A DNA stretch of 64,000 nt from Gammaproteobacteria bacterium. Lineage in GTDB: Bacteria > Pseudomonadota > Gammaproteobacteria > Enterobacterales > Neiellaceae. The notes below the pieces were generated by a model, which was given only the letters and a program-made list of their open reading frames with translations, had not been told where the DNA came from and did not search any database. Positions 21,212-29,417 of this stretch are shown here, in pieces; within the stretch, counting starts at the first letter, position 1, and each line of letters starts with the position of its first letter. The position numbers and the translations under genes are program-made. The stretch lies in the NCBI GenBank assembly GCA_017425245.1, contig JAFOOX010000014.1, forward strand, positions 1 through 64,000. Direction: 5' to 3'.

Positions 21212-22109
21212 CCTGTGGTGGCTGCTGCTGGCGGCTATTGTTGCCGGCCCGGCTCAGGCCTCGCTGCGCATCTTTGCCTGCGAGCCGGAATGGGCGGCAC
21301 TGGCCCGTGAGCTGATGCCGGAGGCGACCATCGATGTGGCCACCACCGCCCGTCAGGATCCGCACTTTGTGCAGGCCCGCCCCAGTCTGATCGCCAAGGT
21401 GCGACAGGCGGATCTGGCGGTCTGCACCGGCGCTGAGCTGGAGATCGGCTGGCTACCGGCGTTGCTGATCAAGGCCAACAACAGTGCCCTGACCCCGGCC
21501 GGTCAGGGGCTGTTCTACGCCGCCGATCAGGTGGAGAAGCTGGATGTGATGGCCCATGTCGATCGCTCCATGGGCGATGTTCATGCCGGCGGTAACCCGC
21601 ATATTCACCTGTCACCGGAGCGGGTCCTGCTGGTGGCCGATGCGCTGGCGCTGCGCCTGCAGCAACTGGCGCCCGCTGAGAGTGCTGCCATCGCCAGTCG
21701 GCTGGCCGATTTCCGCCAGCGCTGGCTGGCGGCGATGCAGCGCTGGCAGCAGCAGGGGCAACCCCTCCAGGGGATGCGGCTGGTGGCCTATCACAGCAGT
21801 TATCGCTACCTGTTTGACTGGCTGAAGATTGAGCAGGTGGGGGATCTGGAGCCCAAGCCGGGGTTGCCGCCCACCAGTGGCCATCTGGCCAGCCTGCTGG
21901 CTCAGCTCAAGAGTCAGCCGCCGCAGGCGATTGTCCACACCCCCTATCAGGAGGCCCAGGCCGCCGAGTGGTTGAGCGAGCAGTTGCAGGTGCCAGCGCT
22001 GATGCTCCCCTACACCGTTGATGAGGACAAGGTGGTGGACCTGTTTGCGCTCTATGACCAGCTGCTGACCGCACTGGGGCCGTTGGCGGCGAACCATGCA
22101 GCTGGCTGA
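21195..22109 (+). CDS. Metal ABC transporter substrate-binding protein (ZnuA-like)
   Basis: 304 aa from GTG 21195, overlapping the barrel gene. Cluster A-I periplasmic binding protein: signal peptide (LWWLLLAAIVAGPAQA), then ligand-type histidines in DPHFVQARPS, GNPHIHLSP and AYHSSYRYLF and an acidic residue in YTVDEDKV. It lacks the long His-rich loop of E. coli ZnuA. It overlaps the permease gene by 14 nt. Zinc is the likeliest substrate given its neighbours, but manganese cannot be excluded from sequence alone. Confidence 0.85.
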   Translation: MRTSSNLWWLLLAAIVAGPAQASLRIFACEPEWAALARELMPEATIDVATTARQDPHFVQARPSLIAKVRQADLAVCTGAELEIGWLPALLIKANNSALTPAGQGLFYAADQVEKLDVMAHVDRSMGDVHAGGNPHIHLSPERVLLVADALALRLQQLAPAESAAIASRLADFRQRWLAAMQRWQQQGQPLQGMRLVAYHSSYRYLFDWLKIEQVGDLEPKPGLPPTSGHLASLLAQLKSQPPQAIVHTPYQEAQAAEWLSEQLQVPALMLPYTVDEDKVVDLFALYDQLLTALGPLAANHAAG

Positions 22110-22863
22110 TCTGCTGATCCTGGCACCGGGGCTGGCCGCGGGCGCGGCCATCCTCGCCAGCCATGTGCAGCTCGGGCAACAGGTGCTCAAGCGCGGCATC
22201 ATCTTCATCGATCTGGCGGTGGCCCAATGGGCCGCCATCGGCGCGCTGCTGGCCGGGTTGTGGTTTGGTGACGAAGTATCGCCATGGCTCAGCGGCGCTG
22301 TTGCGGCGGCCTTTGCCTTGGCTGGCGCTTTTGGTCTGGCCTGGCTGGAGGGGCGGGTGGCGCAGCTGGAGGCGATCATCGGTGTGCTCTATGTGCTGGC
22401 CGCCACCGGTGCCCTGCTGTTGCTGGCGCAGGATCCTCATGGTGGTGAGACCCTCAAGCGCTCGCTGTCGGGCGAACTACTGTGGCTGACCTGGCCCAGC
22501 CTGTGGCCGTGGTTGCTGCTCCATCTGGCACTGGCGCTGCTGCTGTGGTGGCGGCCCCAGCTACTGGCGGGTTGGCATTTCTATCCGCTGTTTGCCCTGG
22601 CCATCACCGCAGCGGTGCCGCTCGTCGGTGTCTATCTGGTGTTTACCTCGCTGGTGGTGCCGGCGCTGGCGGTGCGCGCGCTGAGCCGCGGCCGGGCACT
22701 ACTGGTTGCCTGGCTGGTTGGGTTGCTTGGCTACCTGACGGGGCTGGCCCTGTCGTTGCTGCTCGATTGGCCAACCGGGGCGACTGTGGTGTGGACCATG
22801 GCGGCGGCCGCCCTGCTGCTGGTGGTGGCTCGCCATTACTGGCGCGCTATTCGCGCAGGATAA
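22096..22863 (+). CDS. Metal ABC transporter permease (ZnuB-like, ABC-3 family)
   Basis: 255 aa, about seven or eight hydrophobic helices. ABC-3 family features are KRGIIFIDLAVAQWAAIGAL near residue 35 and the later VPLVGVYLVFTSLVVPALAVR. It overlaps the binding-protein gene by 14 nt. No ATPase gene lies downstream: the next sequence is the convergent end of a DUF486 pseudogene. The partner ATPase must be encoded elsewhere. Confidence 0.85.
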   Translation: MQLADLLILAPGLAAGAAILASHVQLGQQVLKRGIIFIDLAVAQWAAIGALLAGLWFGDEVSPWLSGAVAAAFALAGAFGLAWLEGRVAQLEAIIGVLYVLAATGALLLLAQDPHGGETLKRSLSGELLWLTWPSLWPWLLLHLALALLLWWRPQLLAGWHFYPLFALAITAAVPLVGVYLVFTSLVVPALAVRALSRGRALLVAWLVGLLGYLTGLALSLLLDWPTGATVVWTMAAAALLLVVARHYWRAIRAG

Positions 22864-23200
22864 AGAACAGGGCGCCGAGGATGCACAGGCAGGCCCACAG
22901 GTAGTTGAGCTTGAACGGCTCTTTCAGATAGAAGATGGCGAAGGGCACAAAGACACCGAGGGCCACCACCTCCTGCATGATCTTGAGCTGGGCGCCGCTG
23001 AAGTGGGCATAGCCATAGCGGTTGGTTGGCACCTGAATCAGGTACTCGAAAAAGGCGATGCCCCAGCTGACCAGCGCCGCCAGCAGTCAGGTACGGGTGT
23101 TCACGCTCTTCAAATGGCCATACCAGGCGAAGGTCATAAACAGGTTGGAGAGGGTCAGTCCGCCAAAGACGATGATAAAGTGGGTCCTCTGCTACCTCAT
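22847..23200 (-). pseudogene. DUF486 membrane protein, interrupted by two stops
   Basis: Conceptual translation gives the full DUF486 pattern: LSNLFMTFAWYGHLKSV, then VSWGIAFFEYLIQVP, NRYGYAHFSGAQLKIMQEVV and VFVPFAIFYLKEPFKLNYLW. A TGA at 23089-23087 stands where relatives usually have Trp (one base from TGG). A TAG at 23194-23192 stands at the third codon after the only suitable ATG (23200). The remaining open part (23032 down to 22847) is 61 codons. Four hydrophobic helices would be expected. Point decay is likeliest; sequencing error could explain one stop but less easily two. The 3' end overlaps the permease gene by 17 bp. Confidence 0.8.
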
Positions 23201-23238
23201 GTTGTCCGCGCCGCCACTATGTCGGCGCCAGCGGGCCC

Positions 23239-24453
23239 ATGACAAGAGGTGACCCCTTGTCCTTGTCCCCCGTTGTCCGCCTGCAGCAGCTGGCGGCCCT
23301 GCTGCTGGCCCATCAGCCGCTGTGGCGTTTTCATCCCTTTCACTGCCAGCAGTTGCCATGGGCTGAGACCTACCCGGCATTGGCTGAACTGGTAACGCGT
23401 CTGGATGAGTCCGACTGCGAGCGGCTGGAGCGCGATCCAGATCAGCTGACAGCACTGTTGGGGCCGCTGGTGGATACGGATTGTGACTGGTTGACACTGC
23501 TGGCGGTGGCCGGGTTGGAGAAGACTGTCGCGCCGTCGCCGCCGGCATGGCTGGCTAACGGTATCGGTGGTCGCAAATGGGGCCAGATCAGCGCCTTTGC
23601 CGCCGCAGTCGACAATCATCAGCAGCCACTGCTTGAGTGGTGTGCCGGCAAGGGCCATCTCGGCCGGCTGCTGGCATGGCAAGGTAAGGGGCCGGTGCAG
23701 TCACTGGAGTGGCAGCCGCAACTGTGCGCACAGGGCCAGCAGTTGGCCGTGGCGGCCGAGGTGGCCCAGCAGTTTGTCTGTGGCGATGTGCTGGCGGCCG
23801 ATAGCGACGGCCATCTGGCTGGCGTGGGTGGGGTGGTGGCCTTGCATGCGTGTGGCGACCTGCATGGTCGCTTGCTGCAGCACGCGGTCAACCAGCGGCT
23901 GCCAGAGCTGTGGCTGGCCCCCTGCTGTTACCACTTGACCGCCGCCAGCCATTACCAGCCGTTCTCCGACTACTGGCCCTCCGCCCTCCGCCTGAGCCGC
24001 GATGAGCTGCAGCTGGCGGTGCAGGAGAGCGCCACCGGCGGAGCCCGCATTGACCGTCTGCGCTGGCGCGAGCGCCAGTTCCGGCTGGCCTTTGATGCCC
24101 TGCAGCGCCAGCTGCGCGGGGTGGATGCATACCTCGCGGTACCCAGTGTGGCCAAGAGCCTGATCAGTGGCTCTTTTGCCGACTTCGCCCGGTGGGCCGC
24201 CGAGCGCAAAGGTCTAACCCTGCCGACCGTGGTTGATGACTGCCACTGGCTGGCCGAAGGCGAGCGACGCCTGCTGCTGGTGGCCCGGTTGGAACTGGTG
24301 CGTCATCTGTTTCGCCGGCCACTGGAGCTGTTGCTGGTGCTTGACCGACTCCTTTACCTGCAGCAAGCGGGTTATCAGGTCAGCCTCAATACCTTCTGCC
24401 AACGCCAGCTGTCGCCGCGCAATCTGCTACTGCACGCTCGGCCTAGCACATAA
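23239..24453 (+). CDS. SAM-dependent methyltransferase (Methyltransf_32 / METTL25-like)
   Basis: 404 aa. An N-terminal helical region (1-115) precedes a Rossmann methyltransferase core. The SAM motif is LLEWCAGKGHLGRLLAW near 130-146. HACGDLHGRLL and LAPCCYHL near 200-230 match the Methyltransf_32 family that includes METTL25 and RRNAD1. The substrate is unknown. It is alone in its orientation block, starting 39 bp from the pseudogene's former start, so the two were divergent neighbours. Confidence 0.75.
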   Translation: MTRGDPLSLSPVVRLQQLAALLLAHQPLWRFHPFHCQQLPWAETYPALAELVTRLDESDCERLERDPDQLTALLGPLVDTDCDWLTLLAVAGLEKTVAPSPPAWLANGIGGRKWGQISAFAAAVDNHQQPLLEWCAGKGHLGRLLAWQGKGPVQSLEWQPQLCAQGQQLAVAAEVAQQFVCGDVLAADSDGHLAGVGGVVALHACGDLHGRLLQHAVNQRLPELWLAPCCYHLTAASHYQPFSDYWPSALRLSRDELQLAVQESATGGARIDRLRWRERQFRLAFDALQRQLRGVDAYLAVPSVAKSLISGSFADFARWAAERKGLTLPTVVDDCHWLAEGERRLLLVARLELVRHLFRRPLELLLVLDRLLYLQQAGYQVSLNTFCQRQLSPRNLLLHARPST

Positions 24454-24571
24454 TTCCACCGCGATCCCGTTTGCCGGTGGTTTTAGTTGCGCTGGATGAG
24501 TGCATTGTTACCATGAGGCCCGGTCTGTTCCGCCAACGCCGGTATCGGACCTTGCCGTGCATGGAGTGGCT

Positions 24572-25639
24572 ATGGACAAACTGATCAAAGGGCTTGGAGC
24601 TGGGCTGGTGCTGTTGGCGCTGACTTGGTTTGGCGCTCAATTCTATACCCAATATCGCGTCGACCAGCTGTTGGCGCAGATCCCCACCAGTATTGCCAAA
24701 ATTGGCTACAAGCGGGTCACCGCCTTGCCATGGGGTGAACTGCGGTTTCGCGATCTGACCCTGAATGCGGGTCGTCATCAGTTCAGCGCCGCTGAGGCCA
24801 GTGTGCCGCTGGTGTTGTTTGACTGGTGGCCGCGTGAGTTGACGCTCAAGGCCGACAACATTATCTGGCGCGATAGCTACGAAAGTGGCGAAGTAGCGTC
24901 CGCTCTTGCTCGGATCAACATTCTCGGCGATCGTGATCGTCCGACCATCAGCGGTGAGCTGACAGCAACCGGCATCCGGCTGCCGGCCGAAGCCTGGGGT
25001 CTGGATGAGGATCAGACCCGCTTGGTCAACTGGGCCGCAGGCTGGACCGGTATCCCCGGCACTAATCAGGTCACTTTTCAGCTGGCCCCGAGCCAGAGCC
25101 GGTTTGAGGCGATAACCGAGCTGGACGGGCTCTATCGCACCGAGCAGCGGTTGGTCGCTAGCGGCTGGCAGGAGTTGTTTGGCCCAGACTTCAACAGCGT
25201 CAATCCACTGCTGGCTATCAATGCGGCGGACCGCGTGTTCATGATTGATCTGCTGATCCGCTGGCAGGACTTGGGATTGCTGCAACGTTTAGAAACCCTG
25301 CGTCATCAACAGGACGAAGTGGCCGAGATCCTCCGCCGCGACGAAAAGCGCATTGCCTTTGCGGCCAAGGTAATGCGTGCTCAGCGAATTGATAATGCCG
25401 AGGCCCTGGCTTTGGCAGTGGCCGATACGGCCAAGGCTATCAAACGTCAAGAGCTGCGCATGCGGCCATTGGCGCCCGTGCCCTTGGCGCAACCGCTACA
25501 CGCGCTGGCGATGTGGAATGAGGGCAAACCCGAATTGTTGGCCACCCAGGCGGTGCTCTTTGGCCTGGAGATGGAAACTGAACTGGCCGCTGAAACAGCG
25601 TCAGGGGCCGCAGCTGATGGCCAGGCCCCACCGCGCTGA
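24572..25639 (+). CDS. Membrane-anchored protein of unknown function, paralogue of next gene
   Basis: 355 aa from ATG 24572, with GGAG 6 nt upstream; earlier in-frame codons from 24500 look non-coding. One N-terminal helix (LGAGLVLLALTWFGAQFY) is followed by YRVDQLLAQIP and a beta-rich domain, with a charged helical segment near 225-290. It shares layout with the next gene: N-anchor, then a Y-x-HRVD/YRVD motif, a beta-rich part, and a late P-x-A/E-PVPL motif followed by a helical end. The shape recalls YdgA/DUF945 or AsmA-like periplasmic proteins, but I cannot assign a family. Confidence 0.7.
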   Translation: MDKLIKGLGAGLVLLALTWFGAQFYTQYRVDQLLAQIPTSIAKIGYKRVTALPWGELRFRDLTLNAGRHQFSAAEASVPLVLFDWWPRELTLKADNIIWRDSYESGEVASALARINILGDRDRPTISGELTATGIRLPAEAWGLDEDQTRLVNWAAGWTGIPGTNQVTFQLAPSQSRFEAITELDGLYRTEQRLVASGWQELFGPDFNSVNPLLAINAADRVFMIDLLIRWQDLGLLQRLETLRHQQDEVAEILRRDEKRIAFAAKVMRAQRIDNAEALALAVADTAKAIKRQELRMRPLAPVPLAQPLHALAMWNEGKPELLATQAVLFGLEMETELAAETASGAAADGQAPPR

Positions 25640-25737
25640 GCAACGAGTTTCGCGCTGTCGCTACCGGCGCCCTTCCAGCCTCAAGCCAGAAGGAATGAGT
25701 GGCATAACTAAATCCATGAGCTGATGAGGACGGTAGA

Positions 25738-26727
25738 ATGAGTAATGGCGTGAAGTACGCGGTAGCAACGCTGGCCGTGGTGGTAGCGGTGGCGGCTGGC
25801 GGTGGTTATTTCTACTTGCAGCACAGGGTGGACCTGAAGGTCGCCGAGCTGAAAGAGCAAGGCATTGAGGTAGCTTACAACAGCCTGGGTGTGACGCCGA
25901 GCGGCTACGCTACGCTGAGCGACGTCACTGCCGATGTGAACGGCCAAGCGCTCAAAGCTGAGAAGGTCAGCTTCTCGCTGCTGCCCGGCGCCCAAGCGTG
26001 GACGGCAGACAATCTTGAGCTGGTTGGCGAAGCCAATTCTGTGCGCGTGACCCACATCGAAGGCATGACTACTGCGCTCAGTGAGTCTAGCACTAGCGGT
26101 GAGATGAGTGTGTCGGCTGCTGGTATCCAGATCCCGCTGGGCGCGATTGCCGATAGCGAGGAAGAAGCCGCCAATATGCGCGAGATCTTTGGCGCTGACA
26201 GCGTCAACGCCGACTTGGCGCTCAAGGCCACCTACGATCAGGAAAAGTTGGCCCTGAGCTACAACTTCGGGTCTGAGCTGTTTAAGGTTGATCTCAACGG
26301 TGCCTTCGGCGGCCTCAACTTTGTCGCCCTGGCACGTAAGGTCGAGCAGCAGCCGGAAAACAGCGAAGTGCTGGGTATGGAACTGATGCAGCTGCAGCTG
26401 AGCAGCTTTGCCATCAATCTGGCCGATTCGGGTTTAGTCGACAAGTTGGTAGCGGCTGAAGCTAAAGAGCAGTCGGTTGCGGCTGATGAAGTCCGTGCCC
26501 AGTGGGCGTCTGGTCTGGGTGAGATGACAGCTCAGCTGCGTGACGCCGGCATTGATGGCAGCGACGAGTGGGCAGCGGAACTCGACAAACTGGGCCAGAG
26601 CTGGAAAGGGGTCAACTTCAGCCTTAACCCGGCAGAGCCGGTACCGCTGATGAGCCTGATGATGATGGCGCAGATGGATCCGAACGAAGCGGTCAAACTG
26701 CTGCAACCCCAGCTGCAGGCGCTGTAA
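25738..26727 (+). CDS. Membrane-anchored DUF945-like periplasmic protein
   Basis: 329 aa. N-terminal helix (VATLAVVVAVAAGGGYFYL) then QHRVDLKVAELKEQGIEV, a beta-rich middle (residues 40-220), an acidic/Ala helix region (235-290) and the end LNPAEPVPLMSLMMMAQMD. The pattern resembles the YdgA/DUF945 group. Likely periplasmic, tethered to the inner membrane. It follows its paralogue by about 100 bp and is closed by a strong bidirectional terminator. Confidence 0.7.
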   Translation: MSNGVKYAVATLAVVVAVAAGGGYFYLQHRVDLKVAELKEQGIEVAYNSLGVTPSGYATLSDVTADVNGQALKAEKVSFSLLPGAQAWTADNLELVGEANSVRVTHIEGMTTALSESSTSGEMSVSAAGIQIPLGAIADSEEEAANMREIFGADSVNADLALKATYDQEKLALSYNFGSELFKVDLNGAFGGLNFVALARKVEQQPENSEVLGMELMQLQLSSFAINLADSGLVDKLVAAEAKEQSVAADEVRAQWASGLGEMTAQLRDAGIDGSDEWAAELDKLGQSWKGVNFSLNPAEPVPLMSLMMMAQMDPNEAVKLLQPQLQAL

Positions 26728-26752
26728 TCGTCAGCGCTGCAGGTTGAACGCA

Positions 26753-26776
26753 AACGCCCGGCAATTGCCGGGCGTT
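26753..26776. terminator. Bidirectional intrinsic terminator
   Basis: A perfect palindrome, AACGCCCGGCAA followed by its complement TTGCCGGGCGTT, with A- and T-runs on either side. It lies between the convergent ends of the DUF945-like gene and glnG and can stop transcription from both. Confidence 0.85.
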
Positions 26777-26799
26777 TTACTTATGCGGGCTATTACCCG

Positions 26800-28242
26800 T
26801 TACGGAATATCCAGCTCTTTCAACTTGCGGGTCAGGGTGTTGCGGCCCCAGCCTAAACGTCGGGCCGCCTCCTGTTTGTGGCCATGGGTATGACGTAGTG
26901 CGGTGTTGAGCATTACCCGTTCAAACTCGGCCATAGCCACGGTCAGGATGTCGCTATTGCCCGCAGTCAGCTGTTGTTCGGCCCAGCGCTGCAGCAGCTC
27001 TTGCCAGCTTTGGCCGCCGCCAAATGTTGGCATCACCATCACCGCCTGCTCGCCGTCGCGTACCGGGGGAGCCATGGTCTGGTGCAGTTCTGGTGGTAGA
27101 TCGCCGATCAGAATCTCTTGCCCAGATGCCATGACTGTCAGCCAACGGCAGGTGTTCTCCAACTGGCGCACGTTGCCAGGCCAAGTGAGCTGACCCAGAT
27201 ACTGTTCGGTCTCTGGGTGAAGCACCTTGCTATCTACCCCCAGTTCCTTGGCCGCAACTTTCAGGAAATGGCGGGCCAGCCGTGGCACATCTTCGCGCCG
27301 TTCACGCAGGGGGGGCAGGTGGACGCGGATGACATTGAGACGATGGAACAGATCCTCACGGAAGCGGTTGTCCTGAACCAGTTTTTCAAGGTTCTGGTGA
27401 GTCGCGGCGATAATGCGTACATCGACGGCGATGGGGGAGTGACCGCCGACGCGGTAGAACTGCCCGTCCGATAGCACTCGTAGCAGCCGGGTCTGGATCT
27501 CCAGCGGCATATCGCCGATCTCATCGAGAAACAGGGTTCCGCCATTGGCCTGTTCAAAGCGCCCTTGGCGGGGCGTGTTAGCGCCGGTAAAGGCCCCTTT
27601 TTCATGGCCAAACAGCTCGGACTCGATCAGATCGCGCGGGATGGCCGCCATGTTGAGGGCGATAAACGGCTTGTCGGCGCGGGGAGAGTGCTTGTGCAGG
27701 GCGCGGGCCACCAGCTCTTTGCCGGTACCGGACTGGCCGTTGATCAATACGCTGATGGAGGAGCGGGAGAGCCGGCCAATGGCGCGGAACACCTCCTGCA
27801 TCGCCGGCGCTTCACCGATGATTTCCGGCAGCAGCTCCTCCTGCTCATGGCCCCGTTTCTGAGCGCGCACTTCGCGGCTGTGGGTCAAGGCGCGCTGAAC
27901 CAAGGTGACTGCTTCATCGATATCAAATGGTTTGGGCAGATAGTCAAAGGCACCGCGCTGGTAGGAGGAAACTGCGGTATCCAGATCAGAATGCGCGGTC
28001 ATGATGATTACCGGCAGCTCGGTACTGATGCGCCGTACCTCTTCCAGCAGTTGCAAACCATCCTGCCCGGGCATACGCACATCGGATACCAGCACCTCTG
28101 GCTGCTCTCGGCTCAGCGCCACCAGCACCTCTTCGGCACTGCCAAAACTACGCACTGACAGTTGGGCGGCGCTTAGCGCACGCTCCAAAACCCACCGGAT
28201 TGAGCTGTCATCATCAACGATCCATACCTGAGTCTCGGGCAT
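26800..28242 (-). CDS. glnG: Nitrogen regulation response regulator NtrC
   Basis: 480 aa. Sigma-54 activator phosphorylated by NtrB under nitrogen limitation. The receiver domain (1-120) has phospho-acceptor D54 in VSDVRMPG and K near PKPFDID. The AAA+ domain (about 140-380) shows Walker A GQSGTGKE (usual GESGTGKE), GAFTGA for sigma-54 contact, and GGTLFLDEIGDMP. The Fis-type HTH ends the protein (HKQEAARRLGWGRNTLTRKL). It lies 12 bp after glnL. Paired NtrC sites upstream of glnL and glnA suggest autoregulation. Confidence 0.96.
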   Translation of the reverse strand: MPETQVWIVDDDSSIRWVLERALSAAQLSVRSFGSAEEVLVALSREQPEVLVSDVRMPGQDGLQLLEEVRRISTELPVIIMTAHSDLDTAVSSYQRGAFDYLPKPFDIDEAVTLVQRALTHSREVRAQKRGHEQEELLPEIIGEAPAMQEVFRAIGRLSRSSISVLINGQSGTGKELVARALHKHSPRADKPFIALNMAAIPRDLIESELFGHEKGAFTGANTPRQGRFEQANGGTLFLDEIGDMPLEIQTRLLRVLSDGQFYRVGGHSPIAVDVRIIAATHQNLEKLVQDNRFREDLFHRLNVIRVHLPPLRERREDVPRLARHFLKVAAKELGVDSKVLHPETEQYLGQLTWPGNVRQLENTCRWLTVMASGQEILIGDLPPELHQTMAPPVRDGEQAVMVMPTFGGGQSWQELLQRWAEQQLTAGNSDILTVAMAEFERVMLNTALRHTHGHKQEAARRLGWGRNTLTRKLKELDIP

Positions 28243-28254
28243 CGGCTACCTGCC

Positions 28255-29358
28255 TTACTTGCGAATCGGAAGAAGAAGGGTGAACTCGGTGTGGCCGGGC
28301 CAACTGATACAGTCGATGCGGCCGCCGTGTTGATTCACCAAGGTCTGTGCAATAGACAGGCCAAGACCTGTGCCGTTGGCCTTGGTGGTCACCATTGGGT
28401 AGAACAGGGTGTCGCGCAGCTCCGGGGGAATACCAGGGCCTGAATCGCTGATACGGACTTCCGCGACCAGCCGGTGGCGCTCGCCATGCAAGGTGAACTG
28501 ATTGCTGGAGCGGGTAATGATGCGAATCTCGCCGCTACCAGCGAGCGCCTCCACCCCGTTTTTGACGATATTGAGTACGGCCTGTTCGATCTGTTCCGGA
28601 TCCATCGGCAGGTCAGGAATACTGGGGTCGTAATCGCGGTTAATGGTGACCCCGGGCGGCAGGTCGAGCATCATCAGCTGGCGCACTTTCTCCAGTACCA
28701 TATGGATGTTGTGGGGCGCGCGATGGGTCGGTTTTTGCGGCCCCAGCAGGCGGTCTACCAGCTTACGCAAGCGGTCTGCCTGTTCGATGATGATGCGGGT
28801 GAACTCGCGCAGCTGCGGGTCTGGCAGTTCCTTCTCCAGTAACTGTGCAGCGCCGCGCAGGCCACCCAGTGGGTTTTTGATCTCATGGGCTAGTGAACGT
28901 ACCAGATCGCGTGCGGCTTGCTGCTGGGCAACCTGCTGCATCTCTTTGCTGATCTTTTTCTGCTGATCAATCTGTTTGAGTTCAAGCAGGGCAAACTGAC
29001 TGCCATGGAGATCCAGCGGGGTGGCGGTAACGTCCACCGTGAGGTGGTGGCCGTCATGCACGACGATGGTCACATCGTTATCGGTGAAGCTGTGGCCGTT
29101 GTTGAGGGTGTCGTACAGCAGGTCGAGATTGAGCGAGATGTGGACGAAAGCAGAACCCAAGGCGCTGCCGACCAAGCGCCTTGTGCTTTGGCCTAGCAGT
29201 TGTTCGGAAGCCGGATTGGCGTAGCACACGCTAAGCTGGCGATCTACGAGCACAACGGCGGTAGACAGGCTGTCAAGCAGGGGTGGGGCGCTAGTGGTTA
29301 GGGCGTCCGGGCGGGGGGCCTGTACTGGCACGGTGCAATCATCCTCGCTGAGCACCAA
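28255..29358 (-). CDS. glnL: Nitrogen regulation sensor kinase NtrB
   Basis: 367 aa as drawn. Cytoplasmic kinase/phosphatase for NtrC, controlled by PII. A PAS domain (about 27-130; LLDSLSTAVVLVDRQLSVCYANP), the phosphorylated His in SLAHEIKNPLGG, N-box NIVKNGVEAL, and G-boxes DSGPGIP and GTGLGLSIA are present. The start is uncertain: TTG 29358 and GTG 29355 lie inside an NtrC-like site and just past a terminator hairpin, while a later GTG (about 29332) has GAGGA upstream. It is co-directional with glnG. Confidence 0.93.
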   Translation of the reverse strand: MVLSEDDCTVPVQAPRPDALTTSAPPLLDSLSTAVVLVDRQLSVCYANPASEQLLGQSTRRLVGSALGSAFVHISLNLDLLYDTLNNGHSFTDNDVTIVVHDGHHLTVDVTATPLDLHGSQFALLELKQIDQQKKISKEMQQVAQQQAARDLVRSLAHEIKNPLGGLRGAAQLLEKELPDPQLREFTRIIIEQADRLRKLVDRLLGPQKPTHRAPHNIHMVLEKVRQLMMLDLPPGVTINRDYDPSIPDLPMDPEQIEQAVLNIVKNGVEALAGSGEIRIITRSSNQFTLHGERHRLVAEVRISDSGPGIPPELRDTLFYPMVTTKANGTGLGLSIAQTLVNQHGGRIDCISWPGHTEFTLLLPIRK

Positions 29359-29367
29359 AAGGGTGCT
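29351..29367. promoter_or_regulatory. NtrC-like binding site 1 at glnL
   Basis: AGCACCAAAAGGGTGCT has GCAC-N7-GTGC symmetry and differs from the consensus GCACYAWWWWRGTGC at one central base. It covers the proposed glnL start codon, so bound NtrC could block glnL expression, as known for E. coli glnLp. Confidence 0.65.
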
Positions 29368-29376
29368 TTCGCACCC
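29361..29376 (-). terminator. Terminator hairpin after the DUF4124 gene
   Basis: Read on the minus strand: GGGTGC, tetraloop GAAA, GCACCC, then TTTTGG. It lies 40-60 bp beyond the DUF4124 stop and directly before glnL. Its distal arm overlaps NtrC-like site 1, so attenuation and operator functions share bases. Confidence 0.6.
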
Positions 29377-29401
29377 TCTTTTAGCAGCTCTTGCGGACTA
29401 A

Positions 29402-29417
29402 TGCACCAAAATGATGC
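29402..29417. promoter_or_regulatory. NtrC-like binding site 2 upstream of glnL
   Basis: TGCACCAAAATGATGC fits GCAC-N7-RTGC with one mismatch in the second half-site. Its centre is about 51 bp from site 1, close to five helical turns. It abuts the DUF4124 stop codon. Confidence 0.6.

Noticed and set aside
23087-23089. Selenocysteine or recoded TGA in the DUF486 gene
   Set aside because: The family has Trp, not Cys, at this position, TGA ends normal genes here (purA), and a second stop (TAG) also interrupts the gene.
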